The position numbers and the translations under genes were made by a program. A stretch of 64,000 bases of DNA, taken from positions 48,467 to 112,466 of the forward strand of contig NZ_JAGGOK010000094.1 of assembly GCF_018614615.1 (NCBI RefSeq), given 5' to 3'. Source of the DNA: Streptomyces sp. ISL-100 (GTDB lineage: Bacteria > Actinomycetota > Actinomycetes > Streptomycetales > Streptomycetaceae). The notes beneath the pieces were generated by a model. That model saw only the letters and a list, made by a program, of their open reading frames with translations, ran no database searches and had not been told where the DNA came from. Every line of letters begins with the position of its first letter. Within the stretch, counting starts at the first letter, position 1. This document shows, piece after piece, positions 43,724 to 52,266 of the stretch.

Positions 43724-44749
43724 GTGCTACGTGTTCATTTCTCCGGTGTTGACTTGTCGAGGGTTCGGCTGTCCGACCGGCCGGACGCGTTATGGGAAAC
43801 GGTGCTCAGTTTTCACAGACTGCGAGACAGGCGTGGTGCCAAGGTGTTCGGAGAATGGCGCCGTGAATCGCGTACTCGGTTGAATGGTGAAACACGACTG
43901 TTGGCGCCGGTGATACCGAGCAGGGGTTATTTCCCGGATTTCCTGACGCCTCGTGAGGGTGTCCGCGGCATGGAAGCGGGACTCGAAGCGGTACGCGCCA
44001 CCGCCACCGAGCGGCTGCGCGCCGAACTGGCCCTGCTCGCCGCCTCGCACCGCCAGAGCGACCGTACGGCTCCGCAGGGCTGCGGGGCGTCGACGCAGCA
44101 GCGCCGGCACGCAGCCCCGCTCGCCGGCGGCCGGGGCGACGCACTGGCCCTGCTCGCCGGTGCGCTGCGCGGCTACCACCGCGCCGCCGTCGAGCCGTAC
44201 TGGCCGCACATCCAGTCCCGTATAGAAGCCGACCGGGCCGCCAGAGGCCGCGCCCTGCTCGACGGCGGCGCGGACGAACTCCTCGCCTCACTCCCGCCGA
44301 TGCTGCGCTGGCGCCCGCCGGTCCTGGAGGCCGACTATCCGGTCGACCGGGATCTTTACCTGCGCGGGCGGGGACTGCTGCTCCAGCCGTCGTTCTTCTG
44401 TCGCGGCACCCCGGTCGTCTACCGGGACCCGCAGCTGCCGCCCGTTCTCGTCTACCCGGTGACCCACGCGGACGCCCCGGCACCGGCCGACGACCCCGGA
44501 CCGCCCCTGGGCCGCCTCGTCGGCCAGACCCGCTCGACGGTCCTTGCGGCCATCGGCGGCGGCTGTACGACGAGCGAACTGGCCCGCAGGGCGGGGGTGT
44601 CGCTCGCCTCGGCGAGCCAGCACGCGTGCGTACTGCGCGAGGCGGGCCTGGTCGTCACCCTGCGGCACGGCAACTCGGTCCTGCACACGCTGACGCCACT
44701 GGGCGCCGCCCTCCTGCGGGGCGGCGCGACAGCGGAATCGCTCCAGTAA
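43724..44749 (+). CDS. ArsR-like winged-helix regulator
   Basis: This 341-residue protein has a C-terminal winged-helix domain (about 255-335): RSTVLAAIGGGCTTSELARR, then AGVSLASASQHACVLREAGLV and the wing VTLRHGNSVLHTLT, typical of ArsR-type regulators. The N-terminal 250 residues (LRVHFSGVDLSRVRLSDRPD, then the WRPPVLEADYP region) resemble streptomycete regulators of this size with an uncharacterised sensing part. A GTG at 43724 is used. No obvious target gene is adjacent; the next gene is convergent. The effector is unknown. Confidence 0.75.
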   Translation: MLRVHFSGVDLSRVRLSDRPDALWETVLSFHRLRDRRGAKVFGEWRRESRTRLNGETRLLAPVIPSRGYFPDFLTPREGVRGMEAGLEAVRATATERLRAELALLAASHRQSDRTAPQGCGASTQQRRHAAPLAGGRGDALALLAGALRGYHRAAVEPYWPHIQSRIEADRAARGRALLDGGADELLASLPPMLRWRPPVLEADYPVDRDLYLRGRGLLLQPSFFCRGTPVVYRDPQLPPVLVYPVTHADAPAPADDPGPPLGRLVGQTRSTVLAAIGGGCTTSELARRAGVSLASASQHACVLREAGLVVTLRHGNSVLHTLTPLGAALLRGGATAESLQ

Positions 44750-44752
44750 CAG

Positions 44753-44806
44753 CTGTGTCAGCTGGGTCGGCTGGGTCGGCTGTGTCAGGTGTGTCAGGTG
44801 TGTCAG
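44753..44806. repeat. six copies of a 9-bp tandem repeat
   Basis: Units read CTGTGTCAG, CTGGGTCGG, CTGGGTCGG, CTGTGTCAG, GTGTGTCAG and GTGTGTCAG. The array lies between two convergent genes. The last unit contains the stop codon of the phosphatase-like gene. Confidence 0.85.
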
Positions 44807-45956
44807 CTGCGGAAGGGGCCCGTCACCTCGTACGTGATGCCGCCGGACGAGCTGCCGCTCGTACCGCGCTGGCTGGAGAAGTACAGGCGCCTGCCGTCCG
44901 GTGAGAACGCCGGGCCGGTTATCTCCGAGCTCGACTGTCCCTCGATCCGCAGGAAGGTGGCCACCACGTCGTCCGGCGTGATCACGCAGATCTCCATGTT
45001 GCCGCCGTCCTCGGAGACGAACAGGTCGCCGGCGGCTGTGCCGGTGACGTTGTCGACGCCCGTCAGGGGGGCCGTGCCGTTCACCAGGGAGTCGTCGTAG
45101 GCGAGCTCGATGGTCTGGGCGGCGGCGTTGTACTGCCAGACGCGGTTGTCGCCCTTGGTGGTGAACCAGCAGGTGTCGTTGGCGTAGTAGCAGCCCTCGC
45201 CGCCCGTGAAGCGCTTGGCGCCCGAGACCTGGTTGCGGGTGGCGGTGGCGCCGCTCGGGTCGGGGACGGTGGCCCAGGTGACGGGTCCGGACGTACCCGA
45301 ACCCATCTTCAGGACCTCCAGCCTGCCCGCCGACAGATCACCCCAGGTGGTGGGCGTGAAGCGGTAGAAGCAGCCGTCGGTGACGTCCTCGGTGAGGTAG
45401 ATGGTCCTGCGGACGGGGTCGGCCGCGGCGGCCTCGTGCTTGAAGCGGCCCATCGCGTCCCGGCGTACGGCGGCCTTCACGCCCCACGGGTCGGTCTCGT
45501 AGACGTAGCCTCGGTCGACCTCCTCGCACGACAGCCAGGTGTTCCACGGAGTCTTGCCGCCCGCGCAGTTCTGGCGGGTGGAGGAGAGGATGCGGTACGC
45601 GCCGGTGATGGCGCCGGTCGAGGAGAAGCGGACCGCGCCCGCGCCGCCGGAGGGTTGATTTCCGAGTTCGAGACGTAGATCCAGCCGGTGCCGTCCGCGT
45701 AGCAGTCGCCGCCGTCGGGCGCGTTGTGCCAGGTGTACGCGGTGGAGCCGACCTTCTGGCCGGAGCGGGCTATGACGCGACTGGTGAAGCCGGCGGGCAG
45801 GCGCAGGCCGTTGGCGTCGGTCGAGCCGAGGGCTCCGTAGGGACCGGCGCCGGGCTGGGCGGGGGCGGCGTACGCGGCGCCGCGCCAGAGGGTGCCGCCG
45901 AAGGCGGCGGCGGAGGTGCCGATGACAGCGCCGCGCAGGAAGCTACGACGTTCCAT
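44803..45956 (-). pseudogene. secreted PhoX/DUF839-like protein, frameshifted
   Basis: Two overlapping frames together give a protein of about 384 residues. The first part, from 45956, has a twin-arginine signal (MERRSFLRGAVIGTSAAAFGG) and DANGLRLPAGFTSRVIARSG. It then runs into the wrong frame after SNSEINP near 45652. The second frame carries FKHEAAAADPVRRTIYLTEDV, GGEGCYYAND and the ending FSPDGRRLYFSSQRG, all as in PhoX-like/DUF839 proteins. One missing C in a short C-run would explain the break. The intact protein would be a Tat-exported, calcium-dependent phosphatase-like protein. It may be a real pseudogene or a sequencing error. Confidence 0.8.
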
Positions 45957-46042
45957 GTGTCACTCCAAAATGGGGGACTGTGACCTCGGAACGTAAGAGT
46001 CTCGAATTGACAGTGCATCAACAACCGGTGTGCGGGAGGTGA

Positions 46043-47251
46043 TCAGTCGCCGACCTCGCGGACCTCGTAGTCGACGCGGTCCAGGTCGTCGAAGACGCTC
46101 TGGGCCACCGTGAAGGCGGAGTTGGCTGCGGGGACTCCGCAGTACACCGCCGTCTGGAGCAGGATCTCGCCGATCTCTTCCCTGGTCAGGCCGTTGGTCA
46201 GTGCTGCGCGCACATGCAGCGCCAGTTCCGCCTCGTGGCCGTGGGCGACGAGTGCGGTGAGGGTGATGCAGCTGCGCGTGCGCCGGTCCAGGGTCTCGCT
46301 CGTCCAGATCTCACCCCAGGCGTACCGCGTGATGAAGTCCTGGAAGCGGGCCGTGAACGGCGTCGTACGACCGACCGCGCGGTCCACGTGGGCCGCGCCC
46401 AGTACCTCCCGGCGCACGCGCATGCCCGCCGCGTGGTGGGACGCGTCGGTGTGGGCGGGCGGCGGGGCGAAGTGGGCGAGCAGGGCATTGGTCACTGCAT
46501 CCGGCTTCTCCACGCCTGCCAGGTGCGCCGCGCCCGCGATTTCGAGCAGGCTGGAACCCGGGATCGCGTCGGCGATCTCGCGGGCGTGCGCGGGCGGCGT
46601 GGCCGGGTCGTCGCGTCCGGCGACGACCAAGGTCGGTGCGGAGACCGAGGGGAGCGCGCCGCGCAGGTCGTACGCCGCGAGTGCGTCGCAGCAGGCGGCG
46701 TAGCCGGCCGGGTCGGTGGCGCGCAGGTCTTCGATGAGCGCGTGGCCCAGGGGTGTCGGTGCGAACGCGGGCGCGAACCAGGTGCCCGGGCGGCTCGCCA
46801 CCATCGCCTCGGTGCCTTCCGCCCGTACGAGAGCGGCGCGCTCGCGCCAGGTGGCGGGCTCACCGAAGCGGGCCGACGAACAGACCACGGCGAGGGCGGT
46901 GACACGCTCGGGGAAGTGCGTCGCCAGGTGAAGCCCTACGGCGCCGCCGATGGAGATACCGGCGTACGCGAACGACTCCCAGCCCTGTGCGTCGGCGGCC
47001 CGCAGCACGAGCGCCGCCAGGTCGGCGACGGTCGCGGTGCCGGCGGCCTGCGGGATCACGTCGGTGGGGGTGCCGCCGTGGCCCGGGAGGTCCCAGCGCA
47101 GGACGCGGTGGACACGGGCGAAGGCGGCGAGCTGCGGCTCCCAGACGGTGAGGGAGGTGCCTACGGACGGGCCGAGGACCAGGGGGGTGCCGGATTCGGG
47201 GCCGTCGAGGCGGACGTGGGGGAGGGAGAGGTCGTGGTGCGCGTCAGGCAT
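46043..47251 (-). CDS. pcaL: fused 3-oxoadipate enol-lactonase / 4-carboxymuconolactone decarboxylase
   Basis: This 402-residue bifunctional enzyme performs two successive steps of the beta-ketoadipate pathway. The N-terminal alpha/beta hydrolase (about 1-260; AGISIGGAVGLHLA with nucleophilic Ser, WDLPGHGGT) is PcaD. The C-terminal domain (about 280-402; RTRSCITLTALVAHGHEAEL, EEIGEILLQTAVYCGVPA) is PcaC. Such fusions are called PcaL in actinobacteria. It is the last gene of the pca operon; its start overlaps pcaB by eight bases. The product, 3-oxoadipate, goes to PcaIJ. Confidence 0.93.
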   Translation of the reverse strand: MPDAHHDLSLPHVRLDGPESGTPLVLGPSVGTSLTVWEPQLAAFARVHRVLRWDLPGHGGTPTDVIPQAAGTATVADLAALVLRAADAQGWESFAYAGISIGGAVGLHLATHFPERVTALAVVCSSARFGEPATWRERAALVRAEGTEAMVASRPGTWFAPAFAPTPLGHALIEDLRATDPAGYAACCDALAAYDLRGALPSVSAPTLVVAGRDDPATPPAHAREIADAIPGSSLLEIAGAAHLAGVEKPDAVTNALLAHFAPPPAHTDASHHAAGMRVRREVLGAAHVDRAVGRTTPFTARFQDFITRYAWGEIWTSETLDRRTRSCITLTALVAHGHEAELALHVRAALTNGLTREEIGEILLQTAVYCGVPAANSAFTVAQSVFDDLDRVDYEVREVGD

Positions 47252-48743
47252 GGGGGTGCTCCGGCTTTCGGTCCAGGGCGCGGTCTACCAGGGCGGCCGC
47301 GGAGCCGGTGTAGTGCGTGGGGTCGGTGAGTTCGGCCAGCTCGTCTTCCGCCAGTTCGTCGGTGGGGAGTGCGGCTGCGAGGGCCTCTGCCAGGGGGATG
47401 CCTTCCGTGGCTGTGCGCCGGGAAGCCGCGGTGAGGAGGTCCTTGGCGGCGGCTCGGCCGAGGGAGGGCGCCAGGGCTGCGGCGATGCGTTCGCTGACGA
47501 TCAGGCCGTGGGTGAGGTCGAGGTTCTGGCGCATGCGGTCGGGGTGGACGCGAAGGCCTTCGGTGAGGTCCGCCGCGTGGGAGGCCGCGCCGCCGGCCAG
47601 GCGCAGGAGTTCGCGCAGGGGCTGCCATTCGGCGTGCCAGGCGCCTGCGGGGCGTTCGTCCCCGGCGGAGGCGAGGGAGGCGAGCAGTACGGAGGCCAGG
47701 GCCGGGGCCTGTTGGGCGGCGGAGGTGATCAGGGTGGCGTGGACGGGGTTGGCTTTGTGGGGCATGGCGGAGGAGCCGCCGCCGGTGCCTTCGGAGACTT
47801 CGGCGATTTCGGTGCGGGAGAGGGTGAGGACGTCTGTGGCCAGTTTGCCCAGGGCGGCGCAGGTGAAGGCGAGAGTGGTGGCCAGGTCGGCCATGGGGGT
47901 GCGGAGGGTGTGCCAGGGGAGGCTGGGCGCCGCGAGGTTGAGCTCGGCGGCGTAGGTGGTGAGGAGGGTGAGGCCGGGGTCGGGGGTGGGGGTGGTCAGG
48001 CCCGGGTCGGGGGTGCGGACGGTCAGGCCCGGGTCGGGCGTGCGGGGGGCTGGGCCTTCGGCGGGGGTTCCGCTGTGCCCACCCTCCCCCATGGCCTTAA
48101 GGGCATGGGGGGTACCCCCTTCGCCCTGGCGGAACGATTGCCCACAGCGTGGGGGCGGGGCGAAGGCCGCAAGCGTGCCTGCTGCTCCGCCCAGTTGGGC
48201 GGGGAGGGTGACGGCGTTCAGCCGGTTCGTGGCGTCCAGGGTCAGCGAGCGCCAGCCTGCCGCCTTCAGGCCGAAGGTGGTGGGGACCGCGTGCTGGGTC
48301 AGTGTGCGGCCCGGCATGGGGGTGTCCCGGTGGACTGCCGCCAGGGTGGTGAGGGCCGCGGTCGTGCGGGTCAGGTCGGCGGTGATGAGGGGGAGCGTGC
48401 GCGTGGCTACCAGCATCACCGCCGTGTCGACGATGTCCTGGCTGGTGGCTCCCCGGTGCACGTACGGCGCGGCTTCCGGGCCCACGGCTGCCGCGAGGTC
48501 GGCCACCAGGGGGATCACCGGATTGCCGCCGGAACGGGCACGCAGTGCCAGGTCGCGTACGTCGAAGTGGGCGGCCCTAGCCGCCGCCGTGACTGCCTCG
48601 CCCGCCCACGCGGGCCCCTGCGCCCGCGTGAGGGCCGCCTCCGCGTCGAGCATCGCCTGGAGCAGGGCCACGTCGCCGGTCGCAGCCTCGGCCGCGGTTC
48701 CGGCGCGTACAGGAGAGAGCAGTCCGTGGTCAGGCGAAGTCAA
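47244..48743 (-). CDS. pcaB: 3-carboxy-cis,cis-muconate cycloisomerase with inserted segment
   Basis: This 499-residue fumarase/aspartase-superfamily enzyme forms 4-carboxymuconolactone. The signature GSSAMPHKANP is present, as are VHRGATSQDIVDTAVM (95-110) and QLGGAAGTLAAFA (183-195). After residue 195 about 63 residues (196-258) do not fit the family. They are rich in Gly, Pro and Thr, with TPDPGLT three times, and then TTYAAELNL resumes. The insert comes from a dispersed palindromic repeat kept in frame. A TTG at 48743 is the likely start, overlapping pcaG by 14 bases. Activity may be kept if the insert loops out. Confidence 0.9.
   Translation of the reverse strand: MTSPDHGLLSPVRAGTAAEAATGDVALLQAMLDAEAALTRAQGPAWAGEAVTAAARAAHFDVRDLALRARSGGNPVIPLVADLAAAVGPEAAPYVHRGATSQDIVDTAVMLVATRTLPLITADLTRTTAALTTLAAVHRDTPMPGRTLTQHAVPTTFGLKAAGWRSLTLDATNRLNAVTLPAQLGGAAGTLAAFAPPPRCGQSFRQGEGGTPHALKAMGEGGHSGTPAEGPAPRTPDPGLTVRTPDPGLTTPTPDPGLTLLTTYAAELNLAAPSLPWHTLRTPMADLATTLAFTCAALGKLATDVLTLSRTEIAEVSEGTGGGSSAMPHKANPVHATLITSAAQQAPALASVLLASLASAGDERPAGAWHAEWQPLRELLRLAGGAASHAADLTEGLRVHPDRMRQNLDLTHGLIVSERIAAALAPSLGRAAAKDLLTAASRRTATEGIPLAEALAAALPTDELAEDELAELTDPTHYTGSAAALVDRALDRKPEHPHA
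47970..48158. repeat. palindromic repeat and 33-bp-type tandem inside pcaB
   Basis: The core at 48086-48111 has CCCCCATG and CATGGGGG around GCCTTAAGGG, an imperfect palindrome; a cccacgctgtgggcaatcg arm (reverse strand) lies at about 48130-48155. Similar intergenic elements are frequent in Streptomyces. The adjoining part at 47970-48050 repeats the TPDPGLT code three times. All is in frame, length divisible by three. Confidence 0.75.
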
Positions 48744-49305
48744 GGAAGACCGTCTCTTCCTCGCCCTGGAGGCGGATGTCGAAGCGGTGGGTGCGGTTGC
48801 TGTCGCGGTTCGGTTCGGGCCGGGCGATCAGTGTCGCGCGGCGCTCGGGAGTCAGCGAGGCGAACAGCGCGTCCGGGCCCTCCGCCAGGTACGCGCGCGT
48901 GAAGAGGTGGTGGGTCAGGCCCCGCGCGAACACGCACACGCTGATGTACGGGACGGGAGAAGGGGCGCCCGGGGGAAGGGTGCGCACCGTGTAGTGGCCG
49001 TCCGCGTCCGTCGGGACCCGGCCGAAGCCCGTGAAGTCGACGCCGTTGCGGCCGAGGAAACCGCCCGTCACGGGATCGCGGCGCATCGAACCCGGCGCGC
49101 CCGCCAGTGAACCGTCCGGCCCCGCCTGCCAGAACTCGACGATCGCGTCCGGGACCGGTTCCCCGGCGCCGTCGTAGACGTACCCGTGAAGCGTGATCGC
49201 GTCGGGATGTTCCCTGGGGGCGATATCGCCGCCTCCCGGGAACGGCAGGGCGTACCCGTAGAACGGACCGACGGTGTGCGAAGGAGTGGGCGGCAGATAC
49301 GTCAT
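48730..49305 (-). CDS. pcaG: protocatechuate 3,4-dioxygenase alpha subunit
   Basis: This 191-residue subunit pairs with PcaH to cleave protocatechuate between the hydroxyls, giving 3-carboxy-cis,cis-muconate. TPSHTVGPFYGYALPFPGG at the N-terminus and VPDAIVEFWQAGPDG (near 50-64) are typical. It lacks the iron ligands, as expected for the alpha chain. The ATG at 49305 shares its A with the pcaH stop codon, a tight translational coupling suited to a 1:1 complex. Confidence 0.95.
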   Translation of the reverse strand: MTYLPPTPSHTVGPFYGYALPFPGGGDIAPREHPDAITLHGYVYDGAGEPVPDAIVEFWQAGPDGSLAGAPGSMRRDPVTGGFLGRNGVDFTGFGRVPTDADGHYTVRTLPPGAPSPVPYISVCVFARGLTHHLFTRAYLAEGPDALFASLTPERRATLIARPEPNRDSNRTHRFDIRLQGEEETVFLDFA

Positions 49306-50072
49306 CAGCGGCCTTCCTCGATCCAGGTGGCGGACGGGCCGTCGAGGACGATGTCCCAGCGGTAGCCCAGCGACCATTCGGGGCGGGAGAGGGAGTGGTC
49401 GTACGCGGCGACCAGCCGGGCACGCGCCGCGTCGTCCGTCACCGACTGGAGGATCGGGTCGTACGCGAGGAGCGGGTCCCCCGGGAAGTACATCTGAGTG
49501 ACCAGGCGCTGTGTGAAGGCCGTGCCGAAGAGCGAGAAGTGGATGTGCGCGGGGCGCCACGCGTTCTCGTGGTTGCGCCACGGGTAGGCGCCCGGCTTGA
49601 TGGTCGTGAAGCTGTACGAGCCGTCGTCGCCCGTCAGCCCCCGCCCCACGCCCGTGAAGTTCGGGTCCAGCGGCGCCGGGTGCTGGTCGCGCTGGTGGGC
49701 GTACCGGCCGGAGGCGTTGGCCTGCCACAACTCGACGAGCTGACCGCGTACCGGCCGGCCCGCGCTGTCGAGCAGCCGCCCGGAGACGGTGATGCGCTCG
49801 CCGAGCGGCTCAGCCGCGTGCTGCCGGGTCAGGTCGTGGTCGAGCTCGGTGACGTCGGTGTGGCCGAAGACGGGGCCGGAGAGCTCGACGGCCTCGGGGT
49901 CCCCGCTGACGGCCACCAAGGGCTGCTGAGGGTGGCGAAGGAGGCTGCTGCGGTACGGCGGGAAGTCGCGCGGGGGGTGATGCGCGGCGGGGGTGCCGGC
50001 CGCGCGGGCCTTCTCGTAATCCGCGCGGATCTCGGCGAGCTCGCCGTCGATGTCGGACTGCGTGGGAGTCAT
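49305..50072 (-). CDS. pcaH: protocatechuate 3,4-dioxygenase beta subunit
   Basis: This 255-residue subunit carries the non-heme iron. Ligands are expected at Y124 (GRYAHQ), Y163 (GAYPW), H176 and H178 (PAHIHF), matching the two Tyr and two His of known enzymes. The LVELWQANASGRY stretch and GTAFTQRLVTQMYFPGDPLL follow the family. The start shares one base with the pcaJ stop. It is coupled to pcaG downstream. Confidence 0.96.
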   Translation of the reverse strand: MTPTQSDIDGELAEIRADYEKARAAGTPAAHHPPRDFPPYRSSLLRHPQQPLVAVSGDPEAVELSGPVFGHTDVTELDHDLTRQHAAEPLGERITVSGRLLDSAGRPVRGQLVELWQANASGRYAHQRDQHPAPLDPNFTGVGRGLTGDDGSYSFTTIKPGAYPWRNHENAWRPAHIHFSLFGTAFTQRLVTQMYFPGDPLLAYDPILQSVTDDAARARLVAAYDHSLSRPEWSLGYRWDIVLDGPSATWIEEGR

Positions 50073-50845
50073 CAGGCCTGGTCCCTTCCCGCTGCCTTGA
50101 GGGCGCGCAGCGCGGCCAGTTCGGCGGCGGTGGGCGGCTCGGTGACCCCGACCGTGTCCGCCGTCTTCAGCTCCCAGCCGGTGGCGGCCCGTACCTGCTC
50201 GACGGTGACGCCGGGGTGCAGCTCGGTGAGTACGAGTTCGGCGGTGGCCGGGTCGGGCCGCAGGATGCCGAGGTCGGTGATGACGGCGACCGGGCCCGCA
50301 CCCGGCATGCCGAGCTCCTTGCGGTCGCCGGGGCCCGAACCGTGGCCGAGCGTGGTGACGAAGTCGAGCTTCCGCACGAAGTTGCGGGTGGAGTGGCGCA
50401 GCACCATCAGCACCTTGCCGCAGTTCGACGCGATCTCGGGTGCGCCGCCCGCGCCTGGGAGGCGGCCCTCCGGCTTGCCCGGGCCTCGTTCGACGACCGT
50501 CGTATTAATGTTGGCGAAACGGTCGACCTGGGCCGCGCCGAGGAAGCCGACGTCGATCCGGCCGCCCTGGAGCCAGTAGTTGAACATCTCGGGTACGGGC
50601 ACCACCGCGTCCGCGGTCTCGGCCAGTTCGCCGTCGCCGATGGACAGCGGCAGCCGGGTCGGCTTGGAGCCGATCGTCCCGGACTCGTAGATCAGCACGA
50701 GCTTGGGATTGACGGTGTTACGGGCGAGGTTGGCGGCGGTGGACGGCAGCCCGATGCCGACGAAGCAGGTGCGCGCCCCGGCCAGCGCGCGGGCCGCGTT
50801 GACCTCCATCAGCTCGTCGTGCGTGAAGTCCTCGGTGGTGGTCAT
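50072..50845 (-). CDS. pcaJ: 3-oxoadipate CoA-transferase subunit B
   Basis: This 257-residue subunit carries the catalytic Glu, probably in LIYESGTIGS (near 49-58). With PcaI it moves CoA from succinyl-CoA to 3-oxoadipate. LGAAQVDRFANINTTVV and GGAPEIASNCGKVLMV are typical of the subunit B group. The family also includes steroid-ring IpdB proteins; the pca operon context settles the role. The start overlaps pcaI by four bases. The thiolase gene pcaF, usual after pcaJ in some Streptomyces, is absent here. Confidence 0.9.
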   Translation of the reverse strand: MTTTEDFTHDELMEVNAARALAGARTCFVGIGLPSTAANLARNTVNPKLVLIYESGTIGSKPTRLPLSIGDGELAETADAVVPVPEMFNYWLQGGRIDVGFLGAAQVDRFANINTTVVERGPGKPEGRLPGAGGAPEIASNCGKVLMVLRHSTRNFVRKLDFVTTLGHGSGPGDRKELGMPGAGPVAVITDLGILRPDPATAELVLTELHPGVTVEQVRAATGWELKTADTVGVTEPPTAAELAALRALKAAGRDQA

Positions 50846-51663
50846 CGGACGGCAGCTCCTTCGGTCCGTACGTTCGTGTCGAGCCACTGCGTGAAGGCGT
50901 CGCGGTCCCGGGCGATCGGGTCCCACGCCTGGTAGAAGGCGTTGTCGCGCACCGTGTAGCCGCTGGCGTACGAGGGATGGGCGCCGCCCGGTACGACGGC
51001 GCACGCGTCGATCACCCAGGTCGGCAGGACTACGCCGCCGGGCCGGGGCGTCAGCTCGTCGACGATCTCCTCGACCGTCACGAGTACCCGGCCGGCGGCC
51101 AGCGCGGCCTCCTTCTGGACGCCGGTCAGGCCCCACAGCTGGACGTTGCCGTCCCGGTCGGCCTGCTGGGCGTGGATGACGGTGACGTCGGGGTTGAGCG
51201 CGGCGACGGCGGCCAGTTCCTCGCCCGTGAACGGGCAGGTGACGGAGGAGACCGTGTCCGTACGGGTGGCGAGGTCGGAGCCGCGGTAGCCGCGCAGCAC
51301 TGCGAACGGCAGTCGCGACGCCCCCGCGACGTAACGGTTGGCCATGCCCGCGTGGCTGTGCTCGTCGAGCTCCAGGGGCCGTGGCCAGCCGTTCTCGACG
51401 GCGTCGCGGAAGCGGTGCAGGGAGCCGACCCCCGGGTTGCCGCCCCAGGAGAAGATCAGCTTCTTCACCAGACCGGCGCCGATCAGTTGGTCGTAGATGA
51501 CGTCCGGGGTCATCCTGGCGAGGGTCAGGTCGGTGATGTCCTGGCGGATGATCTCGTGGGCGGCGGCGTACGGGATCAGGTGAGTGAAGCCCTCCATCGC
51601 GAGGGTGTCCCCGTCGTGGACGAGGTCCGCCACGGCGTCGTGCAGGCTGCGTATGTCGGCCAT
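50842..51663 (-). CDS. pcaI: 3-oxoadipate CoA-transferase subunit A
   Basis: This 273-residue subunit has the glycine-rich part VHDGDTLAMEGFTHLIPYAAAHEI and IFSWGGNPGVGSLHRFRDA, typical of family I CoA-transferase A chains. With PcaJ it makes 3-oxoadipyl-CoA. The ATG at 51663 has GGAG at good spacing; a GTG two codons upstream is possible. It is the first gene of the pca operon and is divergent from pcaV, with two matching operator-like sites between. Confidence 0.9.
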   Translation of the reverse strand: MADIRSLHDAVADLVHDGDTLAMEGFTHLIPYAAAHEIIRQDITDLTLARMTPDVIYDQLIGAGLVKKLIFSWGGNPGVGSLHRFRDAVENGWPRPLELDEHSHAGMANRYVAGASRLPFAVLRGYRGSDLATRTDTVSSVTCPFTGEELAAVAALNPDVTVIHAQQADRDGNVQLWGLTGVQKEAALAAGRVLVTVEEIVDELTPRPGGVVLPTWVIDACAVVPGGAHPSYASGYTVRDNAFYQAWDPIARDRDAFTQWLDTNVRTEGAAVR

Positions 51664-51683
51664 CGTCACTCACTCCGCGAGTT

Positions 51684-51697
51684 GCTCAGTGTACTGA
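51684..51697. promoter_or_regulatory. predicted PcaV operator 1
   Basis: GCTCAGTGTACTGA lies 21 bases before pcaI. It is the reverse complement of operator 2, with one mismatch, and is itself near-palindromic (TCAGTGTACTGA). Confidence 0.65.
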
Positions 51698-51751
51698 CTA
51701 GTTTCTCGTCGAGGCCGTACAATTCCACCGAGTTCCGCTCGCGTCAATGGC

Positions 51752-51765
51752 TCAGTACACAGAGC
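51752..51765. promoter_or_regulatory. predicted PcaV operator 2
   Basis: TCAGTACACAGAGC matches operator 1 inverted at 13 of 14 positions. It lies 27 bases before pcaV and would allow autoregulation. Confidence 0.65.
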
Positions 51766-51792
51766 ATTGCCCAGGATTGCAGGAGGCCCCGC

Positions 51793-52266
51793 ATGGCTGC
51801 GGTTGATCTGAGCACCCACCCCGGGCATCTCGCCCGGCGGCTGCAGCAGGCGCACACCCTGCTGTGGACCACGATGGTCTCGGAGGAGACCACGTCGCCG
51901 CAGTTCGCCGTGCTCAATGCCCTGGCCGAGAAGCCGGACATCGACCAGCGCACCCTGAGCGAGCATGTTCACCTGGACCGCTCGACCATCGCGGACCTGG
52001 TGGCGCGCCTCGGCAGGCGCGGACTGATGGAGCGGGTGCGCGACCCGCACGACGGCCGGCGCAACGTACTCAAACTCACGGACGAGGGCGCGGCGGTGCA
52101 CCGCAAGCTGGTCACCCGGACGGCCCGGATGAACCGGGTGTTCCTAGCCCCCCTCGACGAGGGCGAGCAGGAAACGCTGCTGCGCCTGATCGGCCGGGTC
52201 GCCGACGCGGCGGAAGAGCTGCGGGCCCAGCCCGGCTCTCCTGTCACGACTCCAGAAGCGTCTTGA
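51793..52266 (+). CDS. pcaV: MarR-family repressor of protocatechuate genes
   Basis: This 157-residue MarR-family regulator has a winged helix (about 40-110) with SEHVHLDRSTIADLVARLGRRGLM and the wing RVRDPHDGRRNVLKLTDEG. MarR-type PcaV is known in Streptomyces coelicolor as a protocatechuate-responsive repressor of the divergent pca operon, and the same arrangement is seen here. GGAGG lies before the ATG at 51793; the open frame to 50977 is a shadow. Its end overlaps the convergent SRPBCC gene by 23 bases. Confidence 0.88.
   Translation: MAAVDLSTHPGHLARRLQQAHTLLWTTMVSEETTSPQFAVLNALAEKPDIDQRTLSEHVHLDRSTIADLVARLGRRGLMERVRDPHDGRRNVLKLTDEGAAVHRKLVTRTARMNRVFLAPLDEGEQETLLRLIGRVADAAEELRAQPGSPVTTPEAS

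Noticed and set aside
44753..44806. The 9-bp tandem array as a CRISPR or regulatory iteron.
   Set aside because: Units are too short, with no spacers, and lie between convergent genes.
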